Origin: CAIQJJ01 sp964606085
Lineage (GTDB): Bacteria; Chloroflexota; Anaerolineae; Anaerolineales; UBA4823
Direction of reading: 5' to 3'
Assembly: GCA_964606085.1 (NCBI GenBank)
Contig: CAZSFD010000037.1
Coordinates: forward strand, 1-46,373
Length of the DNA: 46,373 nt
In this document: piece after piece, positions 21,945-30,533 of the stretch
How positions within the stretch are numbered: position 1 is the stretch's first letter
Layout of the letters: each line of letters opens with the position of its first letter
The notes under the pieces: generated by a model
Told to the model about the DNA's origin: nothing
The model's input: the letters and a program-made list of their open reading frames with translations, nothing else
Database searches by the model: none
Program-made: the position numbers and the translations under genes

Positions 21945-23376
21945 ATTTCGCTCGCTGCGCTGGAAACTCACCCGCACCTATACCCTGGTCACTACCGCCG
22001 CTCTGCTTACGGCGGGGGTGCTGTTACTGACGCTGATCGGGGCCATCGTCCGGCCAGGCGAGATTTTGCGGGATGCGGTACTCGGTCTGCGAAGCGGCTG
22101 GGCGTCTTTGCCGATATTGCGCGACGCCCTCGCCGCCACACCCACCGATTCGGCGGCCATTCAGCAAATTTTTGCCAGCCTGCCCGATTGGTACACCCGC
22201 CCGCCGCTGATCACCGCCGCGCTCGAAAGCGGCGAAACCCCCGGCGGGCTGCTTGTCCTTGTCGCCGACCGCCGGGGACGCATCGTTGCCAGCTTGCCGC
22301 CGCCGGAAAACGCCGCCGTGCTCGATACCCCGCCGAACGGGCCGGCGTCTGCCCTGATCGCGGCCGCCCTGGCCGGAGAGATGCCCGAAGCTGAGACCCC
22401 TTCCGGCTGGATGCACACCGCCCACCCGGTGTTAACTGCCGACGAAAGCGAAATCCTGGGGGCAGTGGTGGTGCTGGCCAGCCTGGATACGCTTTCTCGC
22501 CAGGCCATGTTGATCGCGCTCGGTCTGGCGGGAGGCGTGCTGCTGGTGTTGACGCTGATTTCCGGGCTGGTGGGGACGCTCTTCGGCTACCTCGCCACCC
22601 GCGGCATCACCCGGCGGCTCTCCGGGCTGGCGCGGGCTTCGTCGGCCTGGCGGCAGGGCGATTTTTCCGTCAGTGTGGCTGACCCTTCGGGGGATGAGAT
22701 CGGCCAACTGGCCGCCGACCTGAACTTCATGGCGGCTGACCTGCGCCACCTGTTCGAGGCCCGCCAGGAATTGGCCGCCAGCGCCGAGCGCAACCGCATC
22801 GCCCGCGATTTGCACGACAGCGTCAAACAGCAGGCCTTCGCCATTGCCGCCCAGGTGAGTGCGGCGCGTGCGCTGTTGGAGCGCGACCCTACCGCCGCTC
22901 AAACCCGCCTGGCTGAAGCGGATCAGCTTTCCAACCAACTGCGCCAGGAATTGGCCGCCCTGGTGCGTGAACTGTACTCCGCCGATGTGCTGGCGGCTGG
23001 CCTGCCCGCTGCCCTGCGCCAACTGTCCACCGATTGGGCGCGCCAGAACCACCTGACCGCCGAACTCGACATTGCCGAGAATATCCCCCTGTCCGAACCG
23101 GTTGCCCTGGCGTTCTACCGCGTGGCGCAAGAGGCCCTGGCCAACATCGCCCGCCATGCCGCAGCGCGGCGCATTGAAGTTACGCTGCGCCAGGATGCCG
23201 ATGGCGTGCTGCTGCAAATCCGCGACGATGGCCGCGGCTTTGACCCGGAGATGATCCAGCCCGGTGTGGGCCTGCGCTCGATGCGCGAACGCCTGGCAGC
23301 CCTGGGCGGCGAGTTCTCCGTGGTCAGCGCTCCTGGCGAGGGAACTATCATCACCACCACCGTAGGGCGAAATTAA
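21937..23376 (+). CDS. HAMP-containing NarX-type sensor histidine kinase
   Basis: 479-aa kinase. Membrane segment 1 (about 17-37), an extracytoplasmic sensor region (about 40-190), membrane segment 2 (about 193-217), a HAMP linker (LARASSAWRQGDFSVSV..DEIGQLAADLNFM) and a HisKA_3 domain with His293 in RIARDLHDSVKQQAF. The ATPase domain has VAQEALANIARHA, IRDDGRGFDP and GVGLRSMRERLAALGG. The start overlaps the permease stop by 8 bp, so kinase and transporter are made together. The last codons (Val-Gly-Arg-Asn) and stop come from palindrome copy 5. It should phosphorylate the 23399 regulator. Confidence 0.92.
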   Translation: MNKFRSLRWKLTRTYTLVTTAALLTAGVLLLTLIGAIVRPGEILRDAVLGLRSGWASLPILRDALAATPTDSAAIQQIFASLPDWYTRPPLITAALESGETPGGLLVLVADRRGRIVASLPPPENAAVLDTPPNGPASALIAAALAGEMPEAETPSGWMHTAHPVLTADESEILGAVVVLASLDTLSRQAMLIALGLAGGVLLVLTLISGLVGTLFGYLATRGITRRLSGLARASSAWRQGDFSVSVADPSGDEIGQLAADLNFMAADLRHLFEARQELAASAERNRIARDLHDSVKQQAFAIAAQVSAARALLERDPTAAQTRLAEADQLSNQLRQELAALVRELYSADVLAAGLPAALRQLSTDWARQNHLTAELDIAENIPLSEPVALAFYRVAQEALANIARHAAARRIEVTLRQDADGVLLQIRDDGRGFDPEMIQPGVGLRSMRERLAALGGEFSVVSAPGEGTIITTTVGRN

Positions 23377-23387
23377 TTTCGCCCTAC
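23362..23387. repeat. 26-bp AAATTAATTT palindrome, copy 5
   Basis: Perfect 26-bp palindrome with core GGCGAAATTAATTTCGCC and arms GTAG/CTAC. It encodes the kinase C-terminus and TAA stop and ends 11 bp before the response-regulator ATG, with the ribosome site AAGGA right after it. Confidence 0.88.
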
Positions 23388-23398
23388 AAGGACGCTTT

Positions 23399-24061
23399 AT
23401 GTCTCCTGAAGAAATCTCCATCCTGATTGCCGATGACCACCAGATGGTGCGGCATGGTTTGCGCGCCTTCATCGAGGCGCAGCCCGGTTTCCGCGTGGCC
23501 GCCGAAGCCGCCAACGGGCAGCAAGCGGTGCGGTTGGCCGCCGAACACGTCCCCGATGTGGCTCTGCTCGATTTGAACATGCCCGAAATGGACGGGATGG
23601 AAGCCACCCGCCGCATCCGCCAGGCCAGCCCGCATACCCAGGTGGTCGTGGTCACATCGCATCACACCGACGAATACATCTTCCCGGCGCTGCGGGCGGG
23701 GGCGATTTCCTACGTGCTCAAAGATATCCCCATGGATGAGTTGGCCCAGGCCATCCGCCGCGCCGCCCGCGGCGAGGCCACCCTCAACCCCGTGGTGGCG
23801 GCGCGCGTACTCAAAGAGATGCGCGGCCCGCGGCCCGAAACGCCCAACCCCTTCACCGAACTGACCGACCGCGAGATGGACATTTTGCATCTGCTGGCTG
23901 ACGGCTTATCGAACATCGAAATTGCCAACCGGCTGGTGATTACCGAAAACACGGTCAAGGGGCATGTCAGCAATATCTTGGGCAAGCTGCACCTCAACGA
24001 CCGCACCCAGGCAGCCATCTTCGCCTGGCGCGAGGGGGTGGTGCGGCGCGATGGGAGGTAA
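23399..24061 (+). CDS. NarL/LuxR-family response regulator
   Basis: 220-aa response regulator paired with the kinase upstream. The receiver has DD at 12-13, phospho-acceptor Asp58 (VALLDLNMPEMDG) and Lys108 (YVLKDI). The LuxR helix-turn-helix has FTELTDREMDILHLLADGLSNIEI and ITENTVKGHVSNILGKLHL. AAGGA lies 7 bases before the ATG. It is the last gene of the second ABC/two-component module and converges with the MFS gene 23 bp away. It probably controls the ABC genes upstream. Confidence 0.92.
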   Translation: MSPEEISILIADDHQMVRHGLRAFIEAQPGFRVAAEAANGQQAVRLAAEHVPDVALLDLNMPEMDGMEATRRIRQASPHTQVVVVTSHHTDEYIFPALRAGAISYVLKDIPMDELAQAIRRAARGEATLNPVVAARVLKEMRGPRPETPNPFTELTDREMDILHLLADGLSNIEIANRLVITENTVKGHVSNILGKLHLNDRTQAAIFAWREGVVRRDGR

Positions 24062-24084
24062 AGCCGCGACCCAGGAGATGCGTC

Positions 24085-25362
24085 TCAGCCGCCCGTTTTT
24101 TCCGTGGGCTTATCCAGAGATTTCAGGTTGCGCATTTCGGGCCATTTGCCCGCCACCGCCAGCACCACCAAGATGGTGCCAACCCCGCCGCTGACCACCG
24201 AAATCAACGGGCCAAACAGCGACGCCACCAGCCCCGATTCAAACCCACCCAATTCATTCGATGCGCTGATGAAGATCGTATTCACCGCTGATGTGCGCCC
24301 GCGCATTTCATCGGGCGTATAGGTCAGGAGCAGGGTGCTGCGGATGACGACGCTGATGTTATCCAGCCCGCCGAGTAGCGCCAGCATCGCCACCGACAGC
24401 CAGAAGGATGTAGACAGACCAAAGATGATGGTAGCGATGCCAAACCCGGTCACGGCCAGCAGCAGCGTGCGCCCGGCGTTTTTGAACGGCGGCAAATGTG
24501 CCAGCAAAAAGGCCACGCAGATCGCCCCGATAGACGGCGCAGCGCGCATGATACCCAAACCTTGCGGCCCTACCTTGAGAATGTCGGTGGCATAGACCGG
24601 CAGCAGCGCCACCGCCCCGCCAAACAGCACGGCAAACATATCCAGCGTGATGGCTGCCAGGATTACCTTTGTCCCAAAAATAAAGCGCAGCCCTTCTTTG
24701 AGCGATTCGAGCGTGGCAGCTTTGCGCGAGAGCGGCAGGGTGCGGCCTTTGATCAGGTTGAGCAATATCACGAAGGTGAATACCGCCAGCGCGTCGAACA
24801 CGTAGATGATGGTCACGTTGTTGACCAAAGCCACCACTAACCCGGCCAGCGCTGGCCCGATGATAGATGCCAATTGCCAGGCGCTGCTGCTCCAGGTGGC
24901 GGCGCTGGTAAACAGGTGCGGCGGCACCGTCTCAGGGGTCAGTGTAGATGCCGCCGGGTCATTGAAGGCCCGCGCCAGCCCGATGCCAAACAGGCACAGA
25001 TAGATCAACACCAACGGGCCAGAAAAATAAGAGAGCAGCGCCAATCCCAGCGCACATAGCGCTAAGGCGCTCTGGGTGATGGCCACAATGCGGCGGCGGT
25101 TATATTGATCGACCACGTGCCCGGCAGGCAGCGAGAACAAGATGATGGGGATAACCTGCACCAGGCCGACCAGCCCCAGGGCGAAGGCGCTGCGCGTACG
25201 CAGCCACAGTTCCCAACCTACCGCAAAAGATAGCATCTGGTTGCCCAATGCGGTGATAAAACGCCCAGTCAGCAGCAGGCGAAAATTGCCCACCCGCAGA
25301 GCCGCATAGGGGTCGTGACGCAGCTCGGGGCTGGTTGCGGGTTCGGTAGTGGAATGCGTCAA
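24085..25362 (-). CDS. MFS transporter, DHA3/enterobactin-exporter type
   Basis: 425-aa major facilitator with about 12 membrane segments: NFRLLLTGRFITALGNQMLSFAVGWELW in segment 1, and the loop 2-3 motif VDQYNRRRIVAITQS (a form of G-x-x-x-D-R-x-G-R-R). The late segments start after LPPFKNAGRTLL. The overall shape is that of MFS_3/EntS-like drug or siderophore exporters. The frame opens at a TTG at 25392, but GAGG stands 6 bases before the TTG at 25362, which I take as the start. The substrate is unknown. Confidence 0.85.
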   Translation of the reverse strand: MTHSTTEPATSPELRHDPYAALRVGNFRLLLTGRFITALGNQMLSFAVGWELWLRTRSAFALGLVGLVQVIPIILFSLPAGHVVDQYNRRRIVAITQSALALCALGLALLSYFSGPLVLIYLCLFGIGLARAFNDPAASTLTPETVPPHLFTSAATWSSSAWQLASIIGPALAGLVVALVNNVTIIYVFDALAVFTFVILLNLIKGRTLPLSRKAATLESLKEGLRFIFGTKVILAAITLDMFAVLFGGAVALLPVYATDILKVGPQGLGIMRAAPSIGAICVAFLLAHLPPFKNAGRTLLLAVTGFGIATIIFGLSTSFWLSVAMLALLGGLDNISVVIRSTLLLTYTPDEMRGRTSAVNTIFISASNELGGFESGLVASLFGPLISVVSGGVGTILVVLAVAGKWPEMRNLKSLDKPTEKTGG

Positions 25363-25420
25363 AGTACACCTCGTGAAAAAAGTAGTTTCCAACGATAAAA
25401 CAGTTTTAAAAATTGAGATA

Positions 25421-25502
25421 CAAAGACTTCCGAAGTCTTTGGCGAACCATCAGTTCGCAAACTTCGGAAGTCTTTGCATTGTGGTGCAAGTCTCAGACTT
25501 GC
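25421..25502. repeat. Hairpin cluster upstream of MFS gene
   Basis: Contains the palindrome AAAGACTTCCGAAGTCTTT (25422-25440), a hairpin GCGAAC/GTTCGC (25442-25458), a second AACTTCGGAAGTCTTT arm (25459-25474) and a hairpin GCAAGTC/GACTTGC (25486-25502). It fills the gap between the RraA-like stop and the MFS start. It resembles the multi-hairpin array at 234-336 in construction but not in sequence. Confidence 0.75.
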
Positions 25503-25516
25503 GCTACGGCTGGTGG

Positions 25517-26200
25517 CTAAACGGTGTCATCCAATTCCCGACCCTGCTCTTCATACATGCGGCGGCGGGCGGCCTTGTCGTTGCGCAATTCCTGGTGGGC
25601 GTAGGTGGCCACGTCAACGGCCATCTGGCGCGGCACCACGATCACGCCGTCGCCATCGGCCACCACCACATCGCCGGGATACACCGTCACACCGCCGACG
25701 GCCACGGGGATGTTCATGGCGTCGAACTGCACGCGGCCCTGCACCATGCCCTGCGAGATGAACTTCGACCAGAAGGGGATTTGCTGCAAGATGACTTCAT
25801 CGGTGTCGCGGATGCCGCCGCCATTGCTGACAAAGCCGCGCACGCCCATCTTCCAGGCCTCCAGGGTGTTGTTCGAGCCGCACAGCCCCACATCCACCCC
25901 GCTGACATCCAGCACTACGAAATCGCCGGGCTGAATCTCCTTCATCCACGGGTAAGTGCAAACGTTGTTGTAGTACCAGCCCTGCCATGCGGTGTATTCT
26001 TCGGGCGTCTTGTACGGCACAGGGCCGACGAAGGGCAAATAACGCGCCGTGCGGGCAATGCCCACGGCGCGCGTGCGCCACAACGGGCGAATCTCCGGCG
26101 ACATGGAACCGTAGTGGTGCATCATGTTCCAGTCCATGCCATCGCGCACATCGGCCACGCGTAAATCGGAGTAGAGTTCGAGGAGTTGTTGATTGTTCAT
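25517..26200 (-). CDS. RraA-family protein (aldolase/decarboxylase fold)
   Basis: 227-aa protein of the RraA/4-hydroxy-4-methyl-2-oxoglutarate aldolase family. The core motif GGGIRDTDEV (about residues 119-128) matches the conserved G-G-x-R-D metal/oxaloacetate site, and VAVGGVTVYPGDVVVADGDGVIVVP matches the second conserved block. Members act as HMG/CHA aldolases or oxaloacetate decarboxylases, and some inhibit RNase E. The longer N-terminal part with WNMMHHYGSMSPEIRPLW suggests an aldolase-like catabolic role. The ATG at 26200 has AAGG 8 bases ahead. The upstream part of the frame lies in a repeat (26229-26266). Confidence 0.82.
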   Translation of the reverse strand: MNNQQLLELYSDLRVADVRDGMDWNMMHHYGSMSPEIRPLWRTRAVGIARTARYLPFVGPVPYKTPEEYTAWQGWYYNNVCTYPWMKEIQPGDFVVLDVSGVDVGLCGSNNTLEAWKMGVRGFVSNGGGIRDTDEVILQQIPFWSKFISQGMVQGRVQFDAMNIPVAVGGVTVYPGDVVVADGDGVIVVPRQMAVDVATYAHQELRNDKAARRRMYEEQGRELDDTV

Positions 26201-26228
26201 ATTGACCTTGAATGGTTGGGTAACAAAT

Positions 26229-26266
26229 GTGATGGGTGAAACGTGAATACAATTTTCACCCATCAC
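26229..26266. repeat. Stuttered GTGATGGGTGAAA hairpin
   Basis: GTGATGGGTGAAA (26229-26241) pairs perfectly with TTTCACCCATCAC (26254-26266), and the right arm is followed by a further CCATCACG. It lies in the 79-bp gap between the malic enzyme stop and the RraA-like start and belongs to the same style of word-repeat hairpins as in the his operon. Confidence 0.8.
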
Positions 26267-26279
26267 CCATCACGTATAT

Positions 26280-28535
26280 CTATCTCCCCATCGCATCCAT
26301 CACCGCCACCGCAGCCATGTTGACGATGTCGGCCACTTCGTCGCCGGTTTGCAGGACGTGGACGGGCGCGCCCACGCCGAGCAAAATCGGGCCGATGGCG
26401 GTGGCGTCGCCCAGGCGGGCAAGCAGCTTGTAAGCGATGTTGGCGGCTTCGAGCGAGGGGAAGACCAGCACGTTGGCGTCTTTCACCTGGCTGAAGGGGT
26501 AGCGCTCTTCGACAATGCCGGGGACGACGGCGGTGTCGGCTTGCATTTCGCCATCTGCGGCCAGGTTGGGGGCTTTTGTGCGCAGAATTTCGACGGCTCT
26601 TTGCACTTTGGCGCTGAGCGGGTGGGGTGTGCTGCCAAAGTTGGAGAAGGAGAGCATCGCCACACGCGGCTCCAGGCCGAGTTTCTTGGCGAAATCGGCA
26701 GCCAGGCAGGCGATCTCGGCCAGGTCTTCGGCGGTCGGCTCGATGTTGACGGTGGCATCGGTGAACAGGTAGACGCGGTTCTTGATGATCATCACGTACA
26801 CGCCGGCCACCTTGTTCACGCCGCCAGCGGTGTGGTGAATTTGCAGCGCCGGACGGATCACATCGGGGTAGTCGTAGGTCAGGCCAGAGACGAAGCAATC
26901 GGCGTCGCCCATTTTGACCATCATCGGGCCGAAGACGTTGGGGTCGAGCAGGCGCTTGGCGGCGGCGCTGGGCGTGAGGCCTTTGCGCTGGCGTAGCTGA
27001 TAGTACGCCTGGACGTATGCGGTCATGCGCTCGAAGGCGGCCGGGTTGACGATTTCGGGTTTGCAATCCAGCCCCAGCAGTTGAATTTTGCCCTCGATCA
27101 CGTCGCGGCGGCCCACCAAAACGGGCGTGCCGATGCCCTCATCTTCCACCAGGGCGGCGGCGCGGATGATCTTGGCTTCCTCGCCCTCGGCAAAGACGAT
27201 GCGCTTCTTGGTGGGCGCACTCTTGGCCTTGTGCATGATGTAGTAGCGCACCTGCTGGCCGGCCCCCAGGCGGAAGGCAAGCTGCTCGCGGTATTCGTCA
27301 ATATCCACCTTTTTGCGGGCCACGCCGGTCTGCATGGCGGCCTGGGCCACGGCGGGCGCTTCCCACAGCAGCACACGCGGGTCGAGCGGCTTGGGGATGA
27401 TGTACTCGTCGCCCAGCTTCAGACTGTCCACACCGTAGGCGCGCAACACACTGTCGGGAACGTCTTCGTGGGTGAGTTTGGCCAGGGCGTAGGAGGCGGC
27501 CACTTTCATCTCCTCGTTGATGGCGCGGGCGCGCACATCGAGCGCACCGCGGAAGATGAAGGGGAAGCCGAGGACGTTGTTGATCTGGTTGGGGTAATCG
27601 GAGCGGCCCGTGGCGACGATGGCATCAGGGCGGGCTTCGCGGGCCAGTTCGTACTTGATCTCCGGGTCGGGGTTGGCCATGGCGAAGATCAACGGGCGTT
27701 CGGCCATCGTTTTGACCATTGCGGGCTTGAGGATGTCGGCAATGGAAAGGCCGAAGAACACATCGGCGCCGCGCATGGCATCGGCCAGGGTGCGGGCGTC
27801 GGTCTCGTGGGCCAGGCGTTCTTTATATTTGTTCATCCCTTCCACGCGGCCCTTGTAGACCACGCCTTTGGTATCTACCAGGGTGATGTTTTCGCGGGTG
27901 ACGCCCAGGCGCACCATCAGTTCGGCGCACGAAATGGCGCTGGCCCCCGCGCCGGAGATGGTGATCTTGACCTCGGCGATATTCTTGCCGACCACCTCCA
28001 GGCCGTTCATCAGCGCCGCGCCGGAGATAATGGCCGTGCCGTGCTGGTCATCGTGGAAGACGGGGATGTCGAGCATCCCTTTGAGCGTCTCCTCGATGTA
28101 GAAGCATTCGGGGGCTTTGATGTCCTCCAGGTTGATGCCGCCGAAGGTGGGGGCGATAGCACGGGCGACCTGGATCACTTCATCGGGGTCGTGGCTGTCC
28201 ACTTCGATGTCGAACACATCTACATCGGCGAACTTCTTGAACAGCACGCCCTTGCCTTCCATCACGGGCTTGCCGGCCAATGCGCCGCGGTCGCCCAGGC
28301 CCAAGATGGCCGTGCCGTTCGATAGCACCGCTACCAGGTTGCCTTTGGACGTGTATTCGTAGGCGGTTTCGGGGTCTTTTTCGATTTCGAGGACGGGCTG
28401 GGCCACGCCAGGCGTGTAGGCCAGGCTCAGGTCGCGCTGCGTGTCCATCGGTTTGGTTGGCACAACCGAGATTTTGCCGGGTTTCCCCCCCAGGCGGTGA
28501 TATTCGAGTGCATCTTCACGGGTGACTTTGATCAT
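26280..28535 (-). CDS. maeB: NAD(P)-dependent malic enzyme with phosphotransacetylase-like domain
   Basis: 751-aa MaeB-type enzyme that converts malate to pyruvate and CO2. The malic domain has the catalytic region SLAYTPGVAQPV with its Tyr, the Lys-containing KPVMEGKGVLFKKF, metal ligands in DVFDIEVDSHDPDEV and INLEDIKAPECF. The nucleotide-binding loop ISGAGASAISCAEL is near residue 190-200. From about residue 425 the protein continues as a phosphotransacetylase-like domain (KRIVFAEGEEAKIIRAA onward), usually regulatory in this enzyme. The length agrees with the family (about 750-760). The ATG at 28535 has AAGGAG 9 bases ahead. The upstream part of the frame lies in a repeat. Confidence 0.95.
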   Translation of the reverse strand: MIKVTREDALEYHRLGGKPGKISVVPTKPMDTQRDLSLAYTPGVAQPVLEIEKDPETAYEYTSKGNLVAVLSNGTAILGLGDRGALAGKPVMEGKGVLFKKFADVDVFDIEVDSHDPDEVIQVARAIAPTFGGINLEDIKAPECFYIEETLKGMLDIPVFHDDQHGTAIISGAALMNGLEVVGKNIAEVKITISGAGASAISCAELMVRLGVTRENITLVDTKGVVYKGRVEGMNKYKERLAHETDARTLADAMRGADVFFGLSIADILKPAMVKTMAERPLIFAMANPDPEIKYELAREARPDAIVATGRSDYPNQINNVLGFPFIFRGALDVRARAINEEMKVAASYALAKLTHEDVPDSVLRAYGVDSLKLGDEYIIPKPLDPRVLLWEAPAVAQAAMQTGVARKKVDIDEYREQLAFRLGAGQQVRYYIMHKAKSAPTKKRIVFAEGEEAKIIRAAALVEDEGIGTPVLVGRRDVIEGKIQLLGLDCKPEIVNPAAFERMTAYVQAYYQLRQRKGLTPSAAAKRLLDPNVFGPMMVKMGDADCFVSGLTYDYPDVIRPALQIHHTAGGVNKVAGVYVMIIKNRVYLFTDATVNIEPTAEDLAEIACLAADFAKKLGLEPRVAMLSFSNFGSTPHPLSAKVQRAVEILRTKAPNLAADGEMQADTAVVPGIVEERYPFSQVKDANVLVFPSLEAANIAYKLLARLGDATAIGPILLGVGAPVHVLQTGDEVADIVNMAAVAVMDAMGR

Positions 28536-28560
28536 GGGTGGCGCTCCTTTCCGAATAGGT

Positions 28561-28654
28561 AACAGGTCAAATGTCAAATGTCGAAGGTCGAAAGTCAAAG
28601 GTCTGTTTTAATAACGTACAACTTTTGACTTTCGACTTGCGACGTTCCCTGTCA
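28561..28654. repeat. Stuttered GTCAAA/GTCGAA repeat hairpin
   Basis: The words GTCAAAT, GTCGAAG, GTCGAAA and GTCAAAG follow one another (about 28565-28600), and an inverted block TTTTGACTTTCGACTTGCGAC follows at about 28623-28643. The two sides form a long imperfect hairpin upstream of maeB. The rest of the 28536-28814 gap holds a weak TATACT (28717-28722) that may serve the plus-strand HD-GYP gene. Confidence 0.75.
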
Positions 28655-28814
28655 GTGTAGCATCGCGGCGGGGGGTGTGTCAAATGACGGGTGGCATGGA
28701 TTTGTCATAGATCGGGTATACTCATTTTGCGCCTGAAATTCAATGAGCAAATCCCAGAGCGCCATATCAACCCTGGGCTGCCAAAGCAAAAAGCCGATCA
28801 TCGAGGAAGTGTGA

Positions 28815-30533
28815 ATGAAGCTGCACGTGTTATTTTTGGAAGATCGCCCCGAAGATGCTGAGTTGATTCTCGTTACCCTGAAAAAAGCCGGCTTCGATTG
28901 CGCCTGGCAGCGCGTGGATACCCAGGCCGCTTACCTGGCCGCCCTGGATTCGGGCTATGACATCATCCTGGCCGATTATTCTTTGCCGCAGTTCAACGCT
29001 TTGCAAGCGCTGCGTTTATTGCAGGAACGCGGCCTGGATATCCCTTTTGTAGTGATTACGGGCAGCCTGGAAGAAGCCGCCATCGAGTGCATGAAGGCTG
29101 GCGCGTCCGATTATCTGCTCAAAGACCGGCTGGGGCGTCTGGTTCCCGCGATTGAACGCGCCTTGCAAGAAAAACGTCTGCGCGACGAAAAACGCCAGGC
29201 CGAAGAATCGCTGCGTGAGAGCGAGGAACGCTTCCGCTTGCTGGCTGAAAACGCTACCGATATGATCTCCCGCCACACCCCCGAAGGCGTGTATCTGTAC
29301 GTTTCGCCTGCTGGCAAGGCCATGCTCGGTTATGAGGCTGAAGAAATGCTGGGGCGCTCGGCCTATGATTTCATGCACCCAGGGGATATCCCCGCCGTCA
29401 CCCGTTCACACGCCGCTGTGCTGGGGCAACCGGTAACCCCCACCGTTATCTATCGCTTGCGCACCAAAGATGGGCCGTATATTTGGGTTGAGTCGGTCTC
29501 GCGGGCTATTTTTGATCAGGCGACGAAAAAAATGATCGAGATTCAGGTTGCGTCACGCGAGATCACCCAACGCATGCGCATGGAAAACGAGCTGCGCGAC
29601 AGCGAACAGCGCCTGCGCACGGTTGTAACCAACGTGCCGATTGTGCTGTTTGCCATAGACCGCCAGGGCATTTTTACTTTTTGCGATGGCAAAGGCCTGG
29701 GGTTGTTGGGTTTGCGCTCGGGTCAGGTGGTCGGCCAATCGGTTTTCGATGTCTACCGCGACTATCCCGAAGTGATCAAAGACATTCGTCTTGCCCTGGG
29801 GGGGAATGCTTTTGCCAGCACCGTAGCCATCGGGCCAATCTATTTCGAGGTCTGGTATTCACCGCTGCGCGATAACGATCGTCAGGTGATCGGGGTGATT
29901 GGCGTTGCCACAGACATCACCGAGCGCCGCAAAGCCGAAATCGAAATACAACAAACCCACCGCAGCCTGGCCGAAGCCTACGATGCCACGATCAAGGGTT
30001 GGTCACGCGCCATGGACTTGCGCGACCGCGAAACCGAAGGCCACTCCGAGCGTGTAGCCGTTATGACCCTGCAATTAGCCTGTGCGATGGGCATTCCTGA
30101 CGAACGGCTGATTCACATTCAACGCGGCGCACTGCTGCATGATATGGGCAAAATGGCTATCCCCGATGCCATCCTGCACAAGCCCGGCCCGCTGGATGAA
30201 AATGAATGGGCGATCATGCGCAAACACCCTGAATATGCCGTGGATATGCTCGAACCTGTGGAATACCTGCGCCCGGCGTTAACGATCCCCCTGTGTCACC
30301 ATGAACGCTGGGACGGCACCGGCTATCCGCGCGGCCTGAAAGGGGAGGCAATCCCCCTGGAGGCGCGCATTTTTACGATTGTGGATGTGTGGGATGCGCT
30401 GGCGTATGACCGGGTGTATCGCCCGGCCTGGCCGCGCCAACAATTAATCCCCTACATCCAGGCCGAAGCGGGTCAGCATTTCGACCCACGGGTGGTCGAG
30501 ATGTTTATGAAATTATTCGTGGATGAGCGGTGA
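28815..30533 (+). CDS. Response regulator with two PAS domains and HD-GYP output
   Basis: 572-aa signalling protein. The receiver domain spans 1-120 with Asp54 (IILADYSLP). A coiled linker leads to PAS domain 1 (about 137-255, RFRLLAENATDMISRHTPEG) and PAS domain 2 (about 265-375, ending GVIGVATDITERRKAE). An HD-GYP domain follows (about 385-570) with HDMGK (His442-Asp443) and the GYP signature (503-505) in HHERWDGTGYP. HD-GYP proteins typically degrade cyclic di-GMP. GAGGAAG stands before the ATG. Its last 21 bp overlap the end of hisIE on the other strand. Confidence 0.92.
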   Translation: MKLHVLFLEDRPEDAELILVTLKKAGFDCAWQRVDTQAAYLAALDSGYDIILADYSLPQFNALQALRLLQERGLDIPFVVITGSLEEAAIECMKAGASDYLLKDRLGRLVPAIERALQEKRLRDEKRQAEESLRESEERFRLLAENATDMISRHTPEGVYLYVSPAGKAMLGYEAEEMLGRSAYDFMHPGDIPAVTRSHAAVLGQPVTPTVIYRLRTKDGPYIWVESVSRAIFDQATKKMIEIQVASREITQRMRMENELRDSEQRLRTVVTNVPIVLFAIDRQGIFTFCDGKGLGLLGLRSGQVVGQSVFDVYRDYPEVIKDIRLALGGNAFASTVAIGPIYFEVWYSPLRDNDRQVIGVIGVATDITERRKAEIEIQQTHRSLAEAYDATIKGWSRAMDLRDRETEGHSERVAVMTLQLACAMGIPDERLIHIQRGALLHDMGKMAIPDAILHKPGPLDENEWAIMRKHPEYAVDMLEPVEYLRPALTIPLCHHERWDGTGYPRGLKGEAIPLEARIFTIVDVWDALAYDRVYRPAWPRQQLIPYIQAEAGQHFDPRVVEMFMKLFVDER

